Shown one piece after another: positions 19,601 to 29,500 of a stretch of DNA of 64,000 nucleotides. The DNA comes from Polyangium spumosum (GTDB lineage Bacteria; Myxococcota_A; Polyangia; Polyangiales; Polyangiaceae), in NCBI RefSeq assembly GCF_009649845.1, contig NZ_WJIE01000021.1, positions 1 to 64,000 of the forward strand, read 5' to 3'. Made by a program: the position numbers and the translations under genes. How positions within the stretch are numbered: the stretch's first letter is position 1; each line of letters starts with the position of its first letter. Under the pieces are notes generated by a model. The model saw only the letters and a list, made by a program, of their open reading frames with translations, did not search any database and was not told the origin of the DNA.

Positions 19601-20500
19601 GCCGCCTACGTGCTCGATCGTCATCAGAAGCCGGTCGCTGTGGGCGTCCCGGGTGAGCTCTACATCGGCGGGATCGGCCCTGCGCGAGGCTATCTGGGGC
19701 AGCCCGCGCTCACGCAGGAGAAGTTCATCGTGATCGATACCCTACCACCGCCGCCGCCGGGGCCGAACGGCGAAGCGCGCCCTCGCCGGCTCTACAGGAC
19801 CGGGGATATGGTCCGGTGGTTGCCCGATGGAACGCTTGATTTCCTGGGGCGGATCGACAACCAGGTCAAGGTTCGTGGGTATCGCGTCGAGCCCGAGGAG
19901 GTCGAGGCGAACATCCGAAAGCTCTCTGCGGTGCGGGACGCAGCGGTGGTCGTGCAGGAGATCGGCAACCAGCGAGCGCTCGTCGGCTACGTCGTCTCCG
20001 CCGAGGGGCGCGGCGGGAGGATCGAGGAGGAGGTCCTCGACGCGTTGCGGGCGACACTGCCGGAGCACATGATCCCACTACGAATCGTTGTCCTTCCAGA
20101 GATCCCCCGTATCACGACGAGCGGGAAGGTCGATCGAGCCGCCTTGCCGATGCCCCAACCGACGAGATCCGAGGATTCCTCGGTGGCGGCACGCACGAGG
20201 ACCGAGGCGACGATCTCTGCCATCTGGCAGGACATCCTCGGTCGGGGGAGCGTCGGTGTACACGACGATTTCTTCGAGCTTGGCGGCCATTCTATCATGG
20301 CGACACAGGTGATTGCCCGACTCAACCGTGCCTTCTCCGTCCGATTACCACTCCAGCGCATCTTCGAGCTGCCCACCGTTGCTGCACTCGCTTTGTTCAT
20401 TGATAACGCGACACTGTCGCGTGAATTCGTAGCGAGCAGCGCGAGGGCGGCGCGCACGTCGGACGAAGGAGGCATGGAGGAAGAAGAGGGCGAGCTGTGA
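10649..20500 (+). CDS. NRPS A: FkbH-PCP-C-A(nMT)-PCP-C-A-PCP
   Basis: This 3283-residue assembly-line starter protein begins with an FkbH-like HAD domain (about 1-560; motif VIVLDCDQTMWRG, Asp 215), which in known systems dephosphorylates 1,3-bisphosphoglycerate and loads glyceryl onto a carrier. It is followed by a carrier with GGNSLR (Ser 650). Module 1 has C (HHIASDG at 854), A (about 1170-1620) with an N-methyltransferase inserted between A8 and A10 (VLDIGCGSG at about 1692), and PCP (Ser 2128). Module 2 has C (HHIASDG at about 2320), A (about 2645-3100) and PCP (Ser 3215). My hand-read pocket codes are DVYAHGVLLK for A1 (no match known to me) and DAEDIGCVAK for A2; the acidic E239/D278 suggest a cationic, Lys-like residue. 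No E or TE domain. The tail GMEEEEGEL is acidic and should dock to the next protein. ATG 10649 was chosen because the FkbH family starts here; ATG 10592 is in frame. The stop overlaps the next start by one base. Confidence 0.93.
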   Translation: MADTVAVKLDSELLTQARTTVVIAATFSSEPLSDTLAFWIAELEIFAEILFAPYNQVFQQLLDPASEFARSGSGANVVLVRLEDWLTEGSSPGLPGEQLARAVDDLVRSLCAAPRRRPYFVFICPGNPAADAERRVLLSDAEQKLARAANMIDGVHVVTSDALAKVYQTPEWYDPIGETRGYIPYTIHFYCALGTLIARKVSALLRPPHKVIVLDCDQTMWRGVAAEDGPQGVIVDAPRWALQEFVLAEQAKGKLLCICSKNEEDDVWAVLDARRGMPLERRHFVASRINWCPKPENVRDLARELGVGLDSFIFIDDSPIECAEMRDRCPEVLTLELPGDASRIQSLLAHVWAFDQLAVTEEDRSRTELYQQNTQRSSYQRTTLNFAEFIAGLGLEVEIAPLDLARLPRAAQLTQRTNQFNTTLRRRSEVELSDLCRSGAIECMSITVSDRFGAYGFVGLLLFETRSDTLVADTLLLSCRVLGRGVEHRVMRHLGSIAVERGITWIDVPVRPHARNRPACEFVRALVGEVHDDGDGGWTVRCQASAMAMLEFHPDERKEEPAKRDEEPSPVAKRGAGPSARVFERIARDLSSVEDILAAIRRRNHGARPAPQFDFARTELEGRILELFVDALGVERVGIHDDFFMLGGNSLRAVMVLNRLQREVGASLNLDVVFEHRTAGRLATHIESLRYAARDLAMGRDKGDGLLVIEPHGRTRPIPLSFAQQRIWFLDQLGTASSYNNFSAVRMMGELDVAALSWALSELVRRHESLRTTFHVENGLPCQRVSDPIPVSVPLVDLRHLPIEEQEREIERGAQTEASQPFDLGVDLLLRARLLRLGAPGDTPLDHVLLLTMHHIASDGWSYGVLVHDVHVLYTSFLRRETPPPLPALSVQYADFAAWQRRWMSCGALDAEARYWKMRLEHTPPLLELPTDRPRPPIQRFRGGRAECLIDAEITRCLRDLGRRTDTTLFMTLLAGFEVILGRHSGQDDLCVGVPIANRFRQELEPLIGFFANTLPVRVDLTGDPTFLELLAQTKKAGQEAHANQLLPFEWLVEELKPERALSHNPLVQVIFALQPASMADLVLPGLDVRELAIDVHIVRADIEVHLFERGDEVTGYWLYDADLFDRGTIERMIGHFRTVLRAAAERPDARVSELPLLTAAERRWIVDQWNDTDVDFREARCAHQLFEEQCRRTPENVALVSNDGQTEKRLTYHELNTQANRLAHHLRSVGVGPETVVGLCLPRSANMVIGMLGILKAGGAYLPLDPGYPSARLDFMLSDARPPVVVTDARSVGRLPPSHARLVRMDGDDVAMASRGEENPDSGVGPENLAYVIYTSGSTGTPKGALLDHRGLVNATEAQVRTFGLTSDDRVLQFASPSFDVSAYEIWMALRVGASLHTACVDELASGQTLLDFLSRHRITVMAVTPSTLSTLPPADLPDLRMVHVGGEACPPALVERWRRGRRFVHVYGATEASLLSAAVVCDVPAQPLPLGRPVPNARIYVVDRHGDLSPLGVAGEIWIGGSGVGRGYLNRPELTRERFIDDPFVKGRVYRTGDLGRLRADGKLELLGRIDHQVKARGIRIELGEIEAALREASCVKDATVQAFEDEMGEKRLVAYVVPTRDRESVEIQHVKEWQSLYEDVYGASTASADAFDFTGWVSSYTGESIPATEMNEWLEGTVAELRALQPTRVLDIGCGSGLVLSRIAARCDTYLGTDCSPQAIAWAHRLVHENDDLRSVRLLQRMADDFDGLADQSFDLVVMNSVVQYFPSTDYLLRVLRGALRATRPGGHVFLGDLRNLALLPALHASIALHTAPSDMVRSALAARLAQQAEDEEELLLAPGFFLSLPRILPGIEDVRIRLLRGRVHNELNQFRYHVIFRVGPTREDHDLAGGSESTSEWRDFQREGLALVDLGRQLQASEAPALLLRNIPNARLSRELRALKWLGGDHEETVDALRDACSGEPLGVDPEDLWALGQEHAYRVELGCAEDPTGATIEATFLREGATAPGIRRRVETLKPLSAYANDPMLGKLRRTLPLALRQDLSACLPDYMVPSAFIVLNAIPLTANGKVDRAALPPPTKARSAPRARGGSPRSATESTITRIWQDALGTEAVGIRDNFFDLGGHSLMATQIISRMRDAFGVRVPLRALFERPTIEALAEHVDALSLAEGSVAAPASIQKAPRDGALPASFAQQQLWLLDQLGLGRAYHSQFAVTLEGPLDVPALERSLQEIVRRHEVLRTSFLGERGEVWQIIRSPPAFSLRIVDLSGLAPRSRDDAFRSWIATDGDERIDLERGPMLRGRLLRLGEDRFVLLLTMHHIASDGWSIGVLSRELSELYSAFSRGKPSSLPELSVQYADYAVRQRELLRGEVFERELGLACERLRGAPTLLDLPSMTDTVAPSRHGERRAGSVTFRLDQEIAEGLRRIGRQSGATLFMVTLAAFQVLLSRHTGVDDLLVGTPVADREPASLAPLIGYFVNTVVLRADLTGNPTFMEFLGRTRAEALWVFDRKELPFERIVDALAVERVPGRNPLVQVLFTVQNAPTASLELSGISVAPFPLEQTRARMDLEVDIVEGEGGLTCVWVYDEERLDAATAARMTCHFRTLLASIVADPWRSVRDLEMFTPEERRQILIEWNDTASEAPPDKCIHHLIEEQCARTPDAVAIVFDEMGAGSRCLTYRDLDERSNRLAHDLRELGVSRETLVAMLVEASTEMVVGMLAVLKAGGAYVPIDPKSPRDRVAFILEDTGAPFLLTQPAFASTLPPCDARIVVLPRDGGAASLARPMKAPESRVALGDLAYVIYTSGSGGQPKGVQVEHRSLVTHCVHYTRFYSLSPVDRVLVLASYHFDASVEQLFPALLAGATAVLPSWDLEPRAFTRKLIELCVSVLDTSGAHWRGLTMEWLENPALLSGHRLRNLIIGGDVMPADVLEPWRRTQLAEHVRLFNCYGPTEATVAAAVYEVPRDFDAKGPRIPVGKPLAHRAAYVLDRHQKPVAVGVPGELYIGGIGPARGYLGQPALTQEKFIVIDTLPPPPPGPNGEARPRRLYRTGDMVRWLPDGTLDFLGRIDNQVKVRGYRVEPEEVEANIRKLSAVRDAAVVVQEIGNQRALVGYVVSAEGRGGRIEEEVLDALRATLPEHMIPLRIVVLPEIPRITTSGKVDRAALPMPQPTRSEDSSVAARTRTEATISAIWQDILGRGSVGVHDDFFELGGHSIMATQVIARLNRAFSVRLPLQRIFELPTVAALALFIDNATLSREFVASSARAARTSDEGGMEEEEGEL

Positions 20501-23500
20501 TGACCATCGAACAGTTGCTCGAGGACGCTCGCGCGCGCGGCGTGAAGCTCTGGGTCGAGGGGGACCGCCTTCGTTTCAAGGCGCCGCGCGGCGTCCTCAC
20601 GGATGCGCTGCGCGAGGAGATTTCGCGCCGCAGGGACGACATCATCGCATTTCTCCGGCAGGTCGTGGTGGAAGACGAGGAGTCGCCCATCGAGCCTGTG
20701 CCGCGCGGCGGGGTGCTCCCTCTCTCCTTTGCGCAGCAGCGTCTTTGGTTTCTGGATCGTATGGGCAGCGCGGGGGCGTACAACATGCCCATTGTGCTGC
20801 GCCTCCGTGGCTCGCTCGACTTCGACGCGCTCCGACGAAGCATTGATGAAATTATGCGTCGCCACGAGAGCCTGCGAACCACGTTCTCGGAGCGCGACGG
20901 GGAGCCCTGTCAGGTCGTCCATGCACACGAGCCGATGGCGCTTCCCATCGTCGACCTCCGTCATTTTGCTCCGGAGGAGCAGGAAGCGGAGCTGCGACGT
21001 CTCGCCCGCGAGGAGGCGCGGCGCCCCTTCGATTTGACACAGGATCGGATGCTGCGCGCGAGAGTCTTCGCGTGTGGGACAGACGATGAGGAGAGCCGCG
21101 ATCACGTCCTCTGCCTGACGCTTCATCACATTGCCGCGGACGGCTGGTCGATGGGCGTGCTCGTGCACGAACTCGAGGCCCTCTATGGCGCGTTCGCCGA
21201 CGGGCGACCATCGCCACTGCCCGACGTCCCGATACAGTATGCCGACTACGCGGCATGGCAGCGGCGGAGCCTCGCGGGTGACGCTCTCACCGAGCTCCTT
21301 TCGTATTGGAGGAAGGCGTTGGCGCGCGCGCCGGCCTTGCTCGGGCTCCCCACGGACCACCCACGCCCCCGTGCAGCGGCGTTCCGCGGCGCATCGATCC
21401 CGTTTCGAATCCCCGCAACGCTCACGCGAGAACTCGCGACTCTGGGGCTCTCTACAGGCGCAACCCTGTTCATGACGTTGCTCGCGGCATTCCAGGTGCT
21501 CCTCGGCCGCTGTTGCCGCGAAGATGATGTCTTGGTGGGCGCACCGATTGCCAGTCGCGGCCGGGCGGAGCTCGAGCCGCTCATCGGGTTTTTCGTCAAC
21601 ACTCTCGTGCTCCGTGCCGATCTCTCGGACGACCCGGCCTTCCTCGAGCTGCTCTCGCGTGTGCGGAGAACAGCTCGAAATGCATATGCGCATCAGGAAC
21701 TCCCATTCGAGCGCCTCGTCGAGGAGCTCGCACCCGAGCGCGATCCGGGCTTCAATCCCCTGGTCCAGGTCGCGCTGGCGCTTCACAATACGCCAGAGGG
21801 AGAAATCTCGCTGCCGGGGCTCGTGGTCGATCGAATCCCCGATGAGGCACAGTACGCGCGGCTCGATCTCGAGGTACATCTCACGGAGCGGGATGGCGCG
21901 CTCACCGGCCATTGGGTCTACGACATCACGCTCTTCGAATCCAGCACCATCGAGCGAATGATCGCCCGTTACCAGACGCTGCTTGCCGGCGTCGTGGCTC
22001 AGCCGAAAGTGAGGATCAGCTCTCTGCCCATGCTCGACCCCGCCGAGCGGGCATTCATCCTGGCGAAAAGCAGCGGGCCCACAGCGATGTGCACGCGTGA
22101 GGGTGGCATCCAGCGCGTCTTCGAGGCGCAGGTCGAGCAGACGCCCGATGCCGCGGCGTTGATGTTCGACGATGGGGCCCGAACGATGACGCTCTCGTAT
22201 CGCGAGCTCGACGTTCGCGCGAACCGACTCGCAAAGTACCTCCAGTCACGAGGTGTCGGCCCGGAGACGATCATCGGCATCTGCCTGCCGCGTGGCATCG
22301 AGCTCATCGTCGCGCTCCTCGCCATCCTCAAGGCCGGTAGTGCATATCTGCCGCTCGATCCAGACTACCCCGAGGCGCGCCTCGCGCTCATGCTCGAGGA
22401 CGCGCGGCCCCTGTTGGTGGTCACCACGGTCGGGACTGCAAATCGACTCGGGCATGGCGTCGCGGTGTTGTGCCTGGACGCAGAGGCTGATGCTGCAGCC
22501 ATTGCATCGTCGTCCCCCGAGGTTGCTCCGCGCGACGCCAGTCCAACGAACATCGCGTACGTCATCTATACCTCGGGCACCACGGGAAAACCCAAGGGCG
22601 TGCTCGTCGAGCACCAGGGCCTTTTCGACGTCGTCGAGTCCGGGAGGCGCATCTTCGAGCTCGGGCCGAGTGACCGCGTGCTCCAGTTCGCCTCGATATC
22701 CTTCGACGCCGCCACGTTCGAGATCTGGATGGCGCTCTCGGTCGGCGCCACGCTCTGCATGGGCGTGCGCGAGGCCCTGCTGCCCGGCGGACCGCTGGAA
22801 GCATTCCTTGCGCGCCACCGCGTCACCGTCGCCACACTCACGCCCTCGGTGCTTTCGCTTCTCTCCTCCGCGCCGCTCCCGCACCTGCACACGATCAACG
22901 TCGCAGGTGAAGTGTGTCCAGCAGAGCTCGTGCGGCTCTGGGGCCACGGTCGCCGTCTTTTCAATCTGTACGGCCCGACCGAAGCGACGATCTGGTCCCT
23001 GGCAACGCGCTGCGTAGATTCACACGAGGCCCCGCCGATAGGGCGCCCAATCGACAACACGCGGGCATATGTGCTCGAGCCGCGGGGGGCTCTCGCGCCC
23101 ATCAACGTCCCGGGAGAGCTCTACATCGGCGGGGCGGGTGTGGCGCGTGGTTACCTGAACAGGCCCGAGCTCACGGCTTCGCGCTTCGTCGAGAGCCCCT
23201 TTGGCGACGGCATGCTCTACCGGACGGGGGATCTCGCCCGGCTGCGCCCAGACGGTGATTTCGAGTTTTTGGGGCGCACCGATGAGCAGATCAAAGTCCG
23301 GGGATATCGCGTCGAGCCGGGGGAGATCGAGGCCGCCATCTCCGAGCATCCTGCCGTTCGAGAGGCGGCGGTCCTGCTCCGCGAGGATACGAAGGGCGAG
23401 GCGCGGCTCGTGGCGTACGTCGTACCAGAACCGGGCGAAGACGCGATGCAAGACGAGCGCGTCGATCAATGGCGGCGGCTCTATGAAGAGACCTACGCCG

Positions 23501-26500
23501 AAGTGTCTGATAACGGTGATGCGGCCTTCAATACCATCGGCTGGAACTCGAGTTATACGGGGCGGCCCATTCCTGCCGCTGAAATGGCCGAGTGGATTGA
23601 AGTCACCGTGCGGGAGATTCGCTCACTCTGCCCGCGGCGTGTGCTCGAGATCGGCTGTGGGTCGGGCTTGCTCCTGGCCCGCATCGCGCCGGATTGCGAG
23701 ACGTACTGGGGCACGGACCAAGCCACCAAGGCACTCGCGCATGTCGAGCGAATGAGGCGCCATCTCGATGGCCTCGAGCACGTCGAGCTGCTTCAGCGAA
23801 TGGCGGACGACTTCTCCGGTATCCCCGAGGGTTTCTTCGACGTCGTGATCTTGAATTCGGTCGTTCAGTACTTTCCGAGCGTCGATTATATGCTCCGCGT
23901 CGTCGAAGGCGCGATGCGGGCGGTGTCGCCGGGCGGGGCCGTGTACATCGGTGATGTGCGGAGCTTCAAGCTCCTCGAGGCGTATCACGCCTCGGTGCAG
24001 CTGCATCGGGCTCCAGAGGAGATGCGGCGGTCCGAGCTCGCGGCGCTCGTGGAGCAAAGAATCCTCGACGAGGAGGAACTGCTCTTCGATCCGCAGTTCT
24101 TCTCTGCGCTCCGATCGATGTGGTCGCAGATCGACCGTGTCGGGCTACGTATGAAACGGGGCCGCATCCACAACGAGCTCACGCGGTTCCGTTATCAGGT
24201 CGTCTTGCGCCTTTCGGACGCTGGCGCGGCGTGTGTCGCGCGAACGAGGCCCGGGCGCTACGACGAGTTCACGCGCTCGTCGTGGACCCTGGCGTCCCTG
24301 AAGGAGTGGCTCGCCTCGGCTCGGCCCGATCGTGTCCGCATCACGAACGTGCCGAATGCGCGGCTCGTCGCGGAGTCTCGGACGCTCGTGTGGCTCGCAC
24401 AGTCGCATGACGCTCGCATTTCCGACCTCCGCAGAGCCATTGCAGAGGCACCGAAAGGTGTGGATCCGGAGGATCTCTTCGCGCTGAGCGACGAGTTGCC
24501 TTATGATGTCGACGTCTCCTGGTCTTCCAGTGGCGACATCGGGACGATGGATGTCACCTTCTTCAGGCGCGGGAGTGAAGCAGCGCACGGAGACGTGACG
24601 ACGGGGGCATCATGGCCGCGGCCACTGCCCTGGAGGGCATACGCAAACAACCCCCTCCTTGGAAAGCAGCACCGCCGCCTCGCTCCGCTCCTTCGCGCCG
24701 AGCTGTCGGCGAAGCTGCCGGAGTTCATGCTCCCTGCAGCCTGGGTGACGCTGGACGAGCTGCCCCTCTTGCCGAATGGCAAAGTTGATCGGAAGGCGCT
24801 CCCCGCGCCCCTGCCACAGCAGTCTGCTTCGCGCCAAACCTTCGTGGCGCCCCGCACCGAGACGGAGAGTGCCGTCGCTCATATATGGTCCGATGTCCTT
24901 CGCATGAATCCCATCGGGATCCATGACAACTTCTTCGAGCTAGGCGGACATTCCTTGCTGGCGACGCAGGTCGTGTCGCGCCTACGGAGCTCGTTCACGC
25001 GAGAGGTTCCGCTCCAGGAATTCTTCGCCAAACCCACGATCGCTGCGCTCGCCGAACGCCTGGACGCTGCCGCGCGGAAGGAGACGAAATGGTCGGGATA
25101 CGCCATCACGCCGGCGTCCCGGCAGGGGCCGATACCCGCGTCGTTCGCGCAAGAGCGGCTCTGGTTTCTGGATCGATGGGGCGCCGGAGTGGCGTACAAC
25201 GTCTTCGGGGCACTGCGGGTGATCGGCAATCTCGATGTCCGAGCCCTCGAGCGCGCGCTGCGCGACATCGTACGTCGCCACGAGGTCCTCCGCACGACGT
25301 TCACGCTGGAGGGCACCGAGCTACGTCAGCTCATCCACCCTGATGTCGGGTTCACATTGCAGGTCGTGGACATCGGATACATGCCCGCCGAGGCGCGCGA
25401 CATCGAGGTCGAGCGGATGGCGGAGATCGAGTCGGGAAAACCGTTCGACCTCGCGAACGACTCCATGCTGCGCGTTCGTCTGCTGCGACTGGCTGCCGAC
25501 GAGCACGTCCTTCTCCTTCACATGCACCACATCACTGCTGATGGGTGGTCGATAGGAGTCCTCTGGCGAGAGCTCACCGCGCTTTATACGGCTTTCGCGC
25601 GCGGCGAAGAGCCGGTGCTACTTCCGCTGCCGATCCAGTATGCGGACTACGCCGTCTGGCAACGCCGGCGGCTCGAAGGGGAGGAGCATTCTCCGCTGCT
25701 CGTGTACTGGATGGAAAAGCTCAAGGGGGCGCCCGAATTTCTACAGCTCCCCGCGGATCGCCCCCGTCCACCTGTGCAAACGCATCGTGGCGCCCTGGTG
25801 TCGTTCTGCATCGACGCGAAGGTCACCTCGGAACTCTCGAAGCTGGGCCGGAGGACCGGGGCGACCCTCTTCATGGTCATGCTCGCGGCCTTCGATGTTC
25901 TCCTCTCGCGTCTCTCCGGTGCGGAGGACGTGGTGGTTGGCGCGCCCATCGCCGGCCGAAATCGTCAGGAAATCGAGCCCCTTATCGGGTTCTTTGTGAA
26001 TACCCTGGTGCTTCGGACGAACCTCGCGGGGGATCCCACGTTCATCGAGCTCCTGGCGCAGGTGCGGAGGACGACGGAGGAGGCGTTCGACCATCAGGAC
26101 CTGCCGTTCGAGCGCCTGATCGAGGAACTCTCGCCGGCGCGGCACGCGAGTCGCAGCCCGCTCGTACAGGTGATGTTTGCTCTGCAAAACGTGCCGGATG
26201 TCGAGCCGTCGCTGCCAGGTCTTCGTGTCTCCCCGCTCGAGCTCGGCATACGCACGACCCGGACCGACATGACGCTGCACGTGACCGAGCGTGTGGGCGG
26301 GCTCGCTGGGCATTGGCTTTACAACACGGACCTGTTCGATGAATCGACCATCCGACGCTGGGTCGATCATTTCGATACATTGCTCGCCGAGATCGTGGCC
26401 CACCCGGAAGAACGCATTGGGCGGCTACGGCTGCTGGCGACTTCCGAGCGGCGACGCCTCCTCGTAGAATGGAACGATACGCGGGTGACGTATCCGTTCG

Positions 26501-29500
26501 ACCGATGCATTCACGAGCATTTCGAGGAGCAGGCAAGGAGGGCTCCCGATGCGATCGCGTTGGAGTACGAAGGGCAGCGGATGAGTTATGGAGAGCTCGA
26601 CGCCCGAGCGAATCGGTTGGCGCATCACCTGCGCTCCCTCGGTGTAGGGCCGGAGGTGTTCGTAGGGCTGTGCGTGGATCGATCGCTCGCGATGATGGTG
26701 GGCCTGCTCGGAACCCTCAAAGCCGGCGGCGCGTACGTGCCCATCGAGCCCTCGTGGCCAGCGGAGCGCGTGAGGTTCGTCCTGGAGGATACCCGAGCGC
26801 CCGTGCTCCTGACGCAAACCCATCTCGAGGCACGGACGGCTGAATTCAGGGCGCGTGTCGTGTGCCTCGATGAGGCACCTTGCCCGTGGTCGACGTTGTC
26901 CGATGTACCTCCGGCGACGGGGGTTCGCCCACGCCATGCAATCTATGCGATCTACACATCGGGCTCCACGGGCAGGCCCAAAGGGGTCGTCGTCGAGCAC
27001 CCGTCCGCCTTGAACCTCGCCTTTGCCCTGGATCGCGCGGTTCATGCCGGACGCCGGTCGCCGCTGCGCGTCGCGCTGAGCGCGTCGCTCTCCTTCGACG
27101 CGTCGGTCAAGCAATGGCTCCGGCTCTTGTTCGGTGACACCATCGTCGTCGTGCCGCAGGAGACTCGGCTCGACGCCGAGCGTTTCGTCGAGTTCCTGAG
27201 GACGCGAGCGATTGACGTGCTGGATTGCACCCCGATGCAGGTCGCGCTGCTCCTCGACGCGGGTCTGTGCAGGAGCGGCGAGGGAGCGCCGAACTGCATT
27301 CTCGTTGGAGGGGAAGCCATCGATGGCACGACCTGGTCGCGCCTCTCGCGCGCGGAGCCTCTGGAGGCATTCAACGTCTATGGTCCAACCGAGTGTACGG
27401 TCGATGTCACCGCGACGAGGATCCACGCATCCTCGGTCCCGGTGCTGGGTCGTCCGCTCGCCAACGTGCGCGTCTATGTGCTCGACGCCCGGCGCGAGCC
27501 TTTGCCGGTCGGCGCGCCAGGCGAGCTTTACGTCGGCGGGGCCGGCGTCGCGCGAGGATACTTGAATCGACCCGAGCTGACGGGGGAGCGCTTCGTCCAC
27601 GACCCGTTTTCGTCCGAGCCTGGAGCGCGAATGTATCGCACCGGCGATCTCGTCCGATGGCGCGCCGATGGCAACCTCGAGTTCATCGGGCGCATCGACG
27701 ACCAGGTCAAGATCCGAGGATTTCGTATCGAGCTCGGCGAAATCGAGTCGGTCCTCTCCACGCATCCCGCCGTTCGGGCATGCGCCGTCCTCGCTCGCGA
27801 CGAGGCGCCGGGGAACAGGCGGCTCGTCGCCTACGTCACCCCATCGAAGGGTGGGGTCGCACCGAGCGAGCTGCGCGATCACCTGCGGGCGATGTTGCCC
27901 GAGCACATGGTTCCATCTGCATTCGTGATGCTCGACGCTTTACCGAGCACACCCAACGGGAAAATCGATCGCAGAGCGCTCCCGGCGCCCGCCGTGTACG
28001 ACCCGGGCTCTGCTCGAAGAGCGCCGCGTTCGCGTACCGAGGGCGTTCTCATGGGATTGTGGCAAGAAATCCTCGGCGTGAAGAGCGTCGGGCCGACCGA
28101 CGACTTCTTCGCTCTCGGCGGCCATTCCCTGCTCGTCGTTCGTCTGCTCTCGGCGATGAAGTCGGCCCTCGGGTATGCGCCTTCCATGGCCACATTCTTC
28201 CAGCGACCGACGATCGAGGCCATTGCGGCGCTCATCGATGAGACGGAGGCACGGCCAAAGCTCGCCGCTGGTGTGTCGCTCCGGCCGCGAGAAAGCGGCG
28301 CTCCGCCGTATTTCGACCTTTCCAGCACGGAGCGCCGCATCTGGTTTCTCGAGCGCCTTCATCCGGATGCTCGAGCGTACCAGGTACCACGTTCGTTCCG
28401 GATCGTAGGTGTACTGGAGCCAGAGGCGCTCCGCCAGAGCCTCTTCGCGTTGGGCGAGAGACACGAGATCCTGCGTACGGTTTATCCGGAGGACTCTGGC
28501 GCGCCCACCCGCGTGATACGGGATCGGGCAGCCATTGGCTTCCAGGTCGAGGATCTCTCCGTGCTCCTCGAGGCCGCGCGCGAAGCGACGCTCCGCGATC
28601 TCTTCGTGAAGGAGGTCGCGACGCCGTTCGATCTCGAGCGTGGCCCGCTCACGCGGGTGCTCGTGGCTCGCGTCTCCGCGGAGGAGCACTTCGTGTTGCT
28701 CCATCAACATCATATCATCACCGATGAGTGGTCTACCGGTATCCTGGTGCGCGAGTGGGCCGCGCTCTACGACGTGTACCGCCGGGGGGAGGCCGCCGCG
28801 ATCGCCTCGTCGCGCTTCCAGTTCTCCGATTATGCGCGCGCAGAACGGGACGCGCTCGAAGGAGGCCAGTTCGAGTCATCGCGCGAATACTGGAAGACGC
28901 TGCTCACCGGGGCGCCGAGGCTCGTTTTACCCATCCTGCGTGCCCCGCGTCAAGGCGGGCCCGGCCCCGTGGCACATGTGTCGTTCCGCCTCGGGGCCGA
29001 GACGACCCGCCCCCTCGGAGCGCTTGCTCGTGCGATCGGCTGCACGCCGTTCATGGTGTGGTATGCCGTGGTCTCGGCGTTTCTCGCTCGACTTTCAGGA
29101 CAAACTGATTTCGTCATCGGGACCGTCGTCGCGAACCGTGAGGCCCTGGACACCGAGGGGATCCTGGGATTTTTCACGAACACGATCGCGCTCCGGGTGG
29201 TTCTCGACGGCGACCCCAGTTTCCGCGCCTGGATCTCCCGGGCGCGGGAGACGGCGATCGAGGCCTACCGCCACCAGGCGCTTCCTTTTGATGTCGTCGT
29301 GGGCGACCAGGGAATGGCGCGCCGCAAGGGTCAATCACCGCTTTTCGACGTGACCTTGTTCGAAGTCACGGGCGCAGAGAGCATGCCGAGTGGATGGTCG
29401 CCGTACTCTCTCGACGTGCCCGCGACCGTCATGAATGCGAAGAATGCGCTCTCCGTCGCAATCCATCACGACGCTGAGCGTACCGGCGTGACCCTCGCCT

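Noticed and set aside
28690-28730. Module-5 condensation domain as an epimerization domain
   Set aside because: Its N-terminal ERRIWFL motif and overall sequence are of the condensation type; the E-type HHxxxDxxSW is absent (DEWST).
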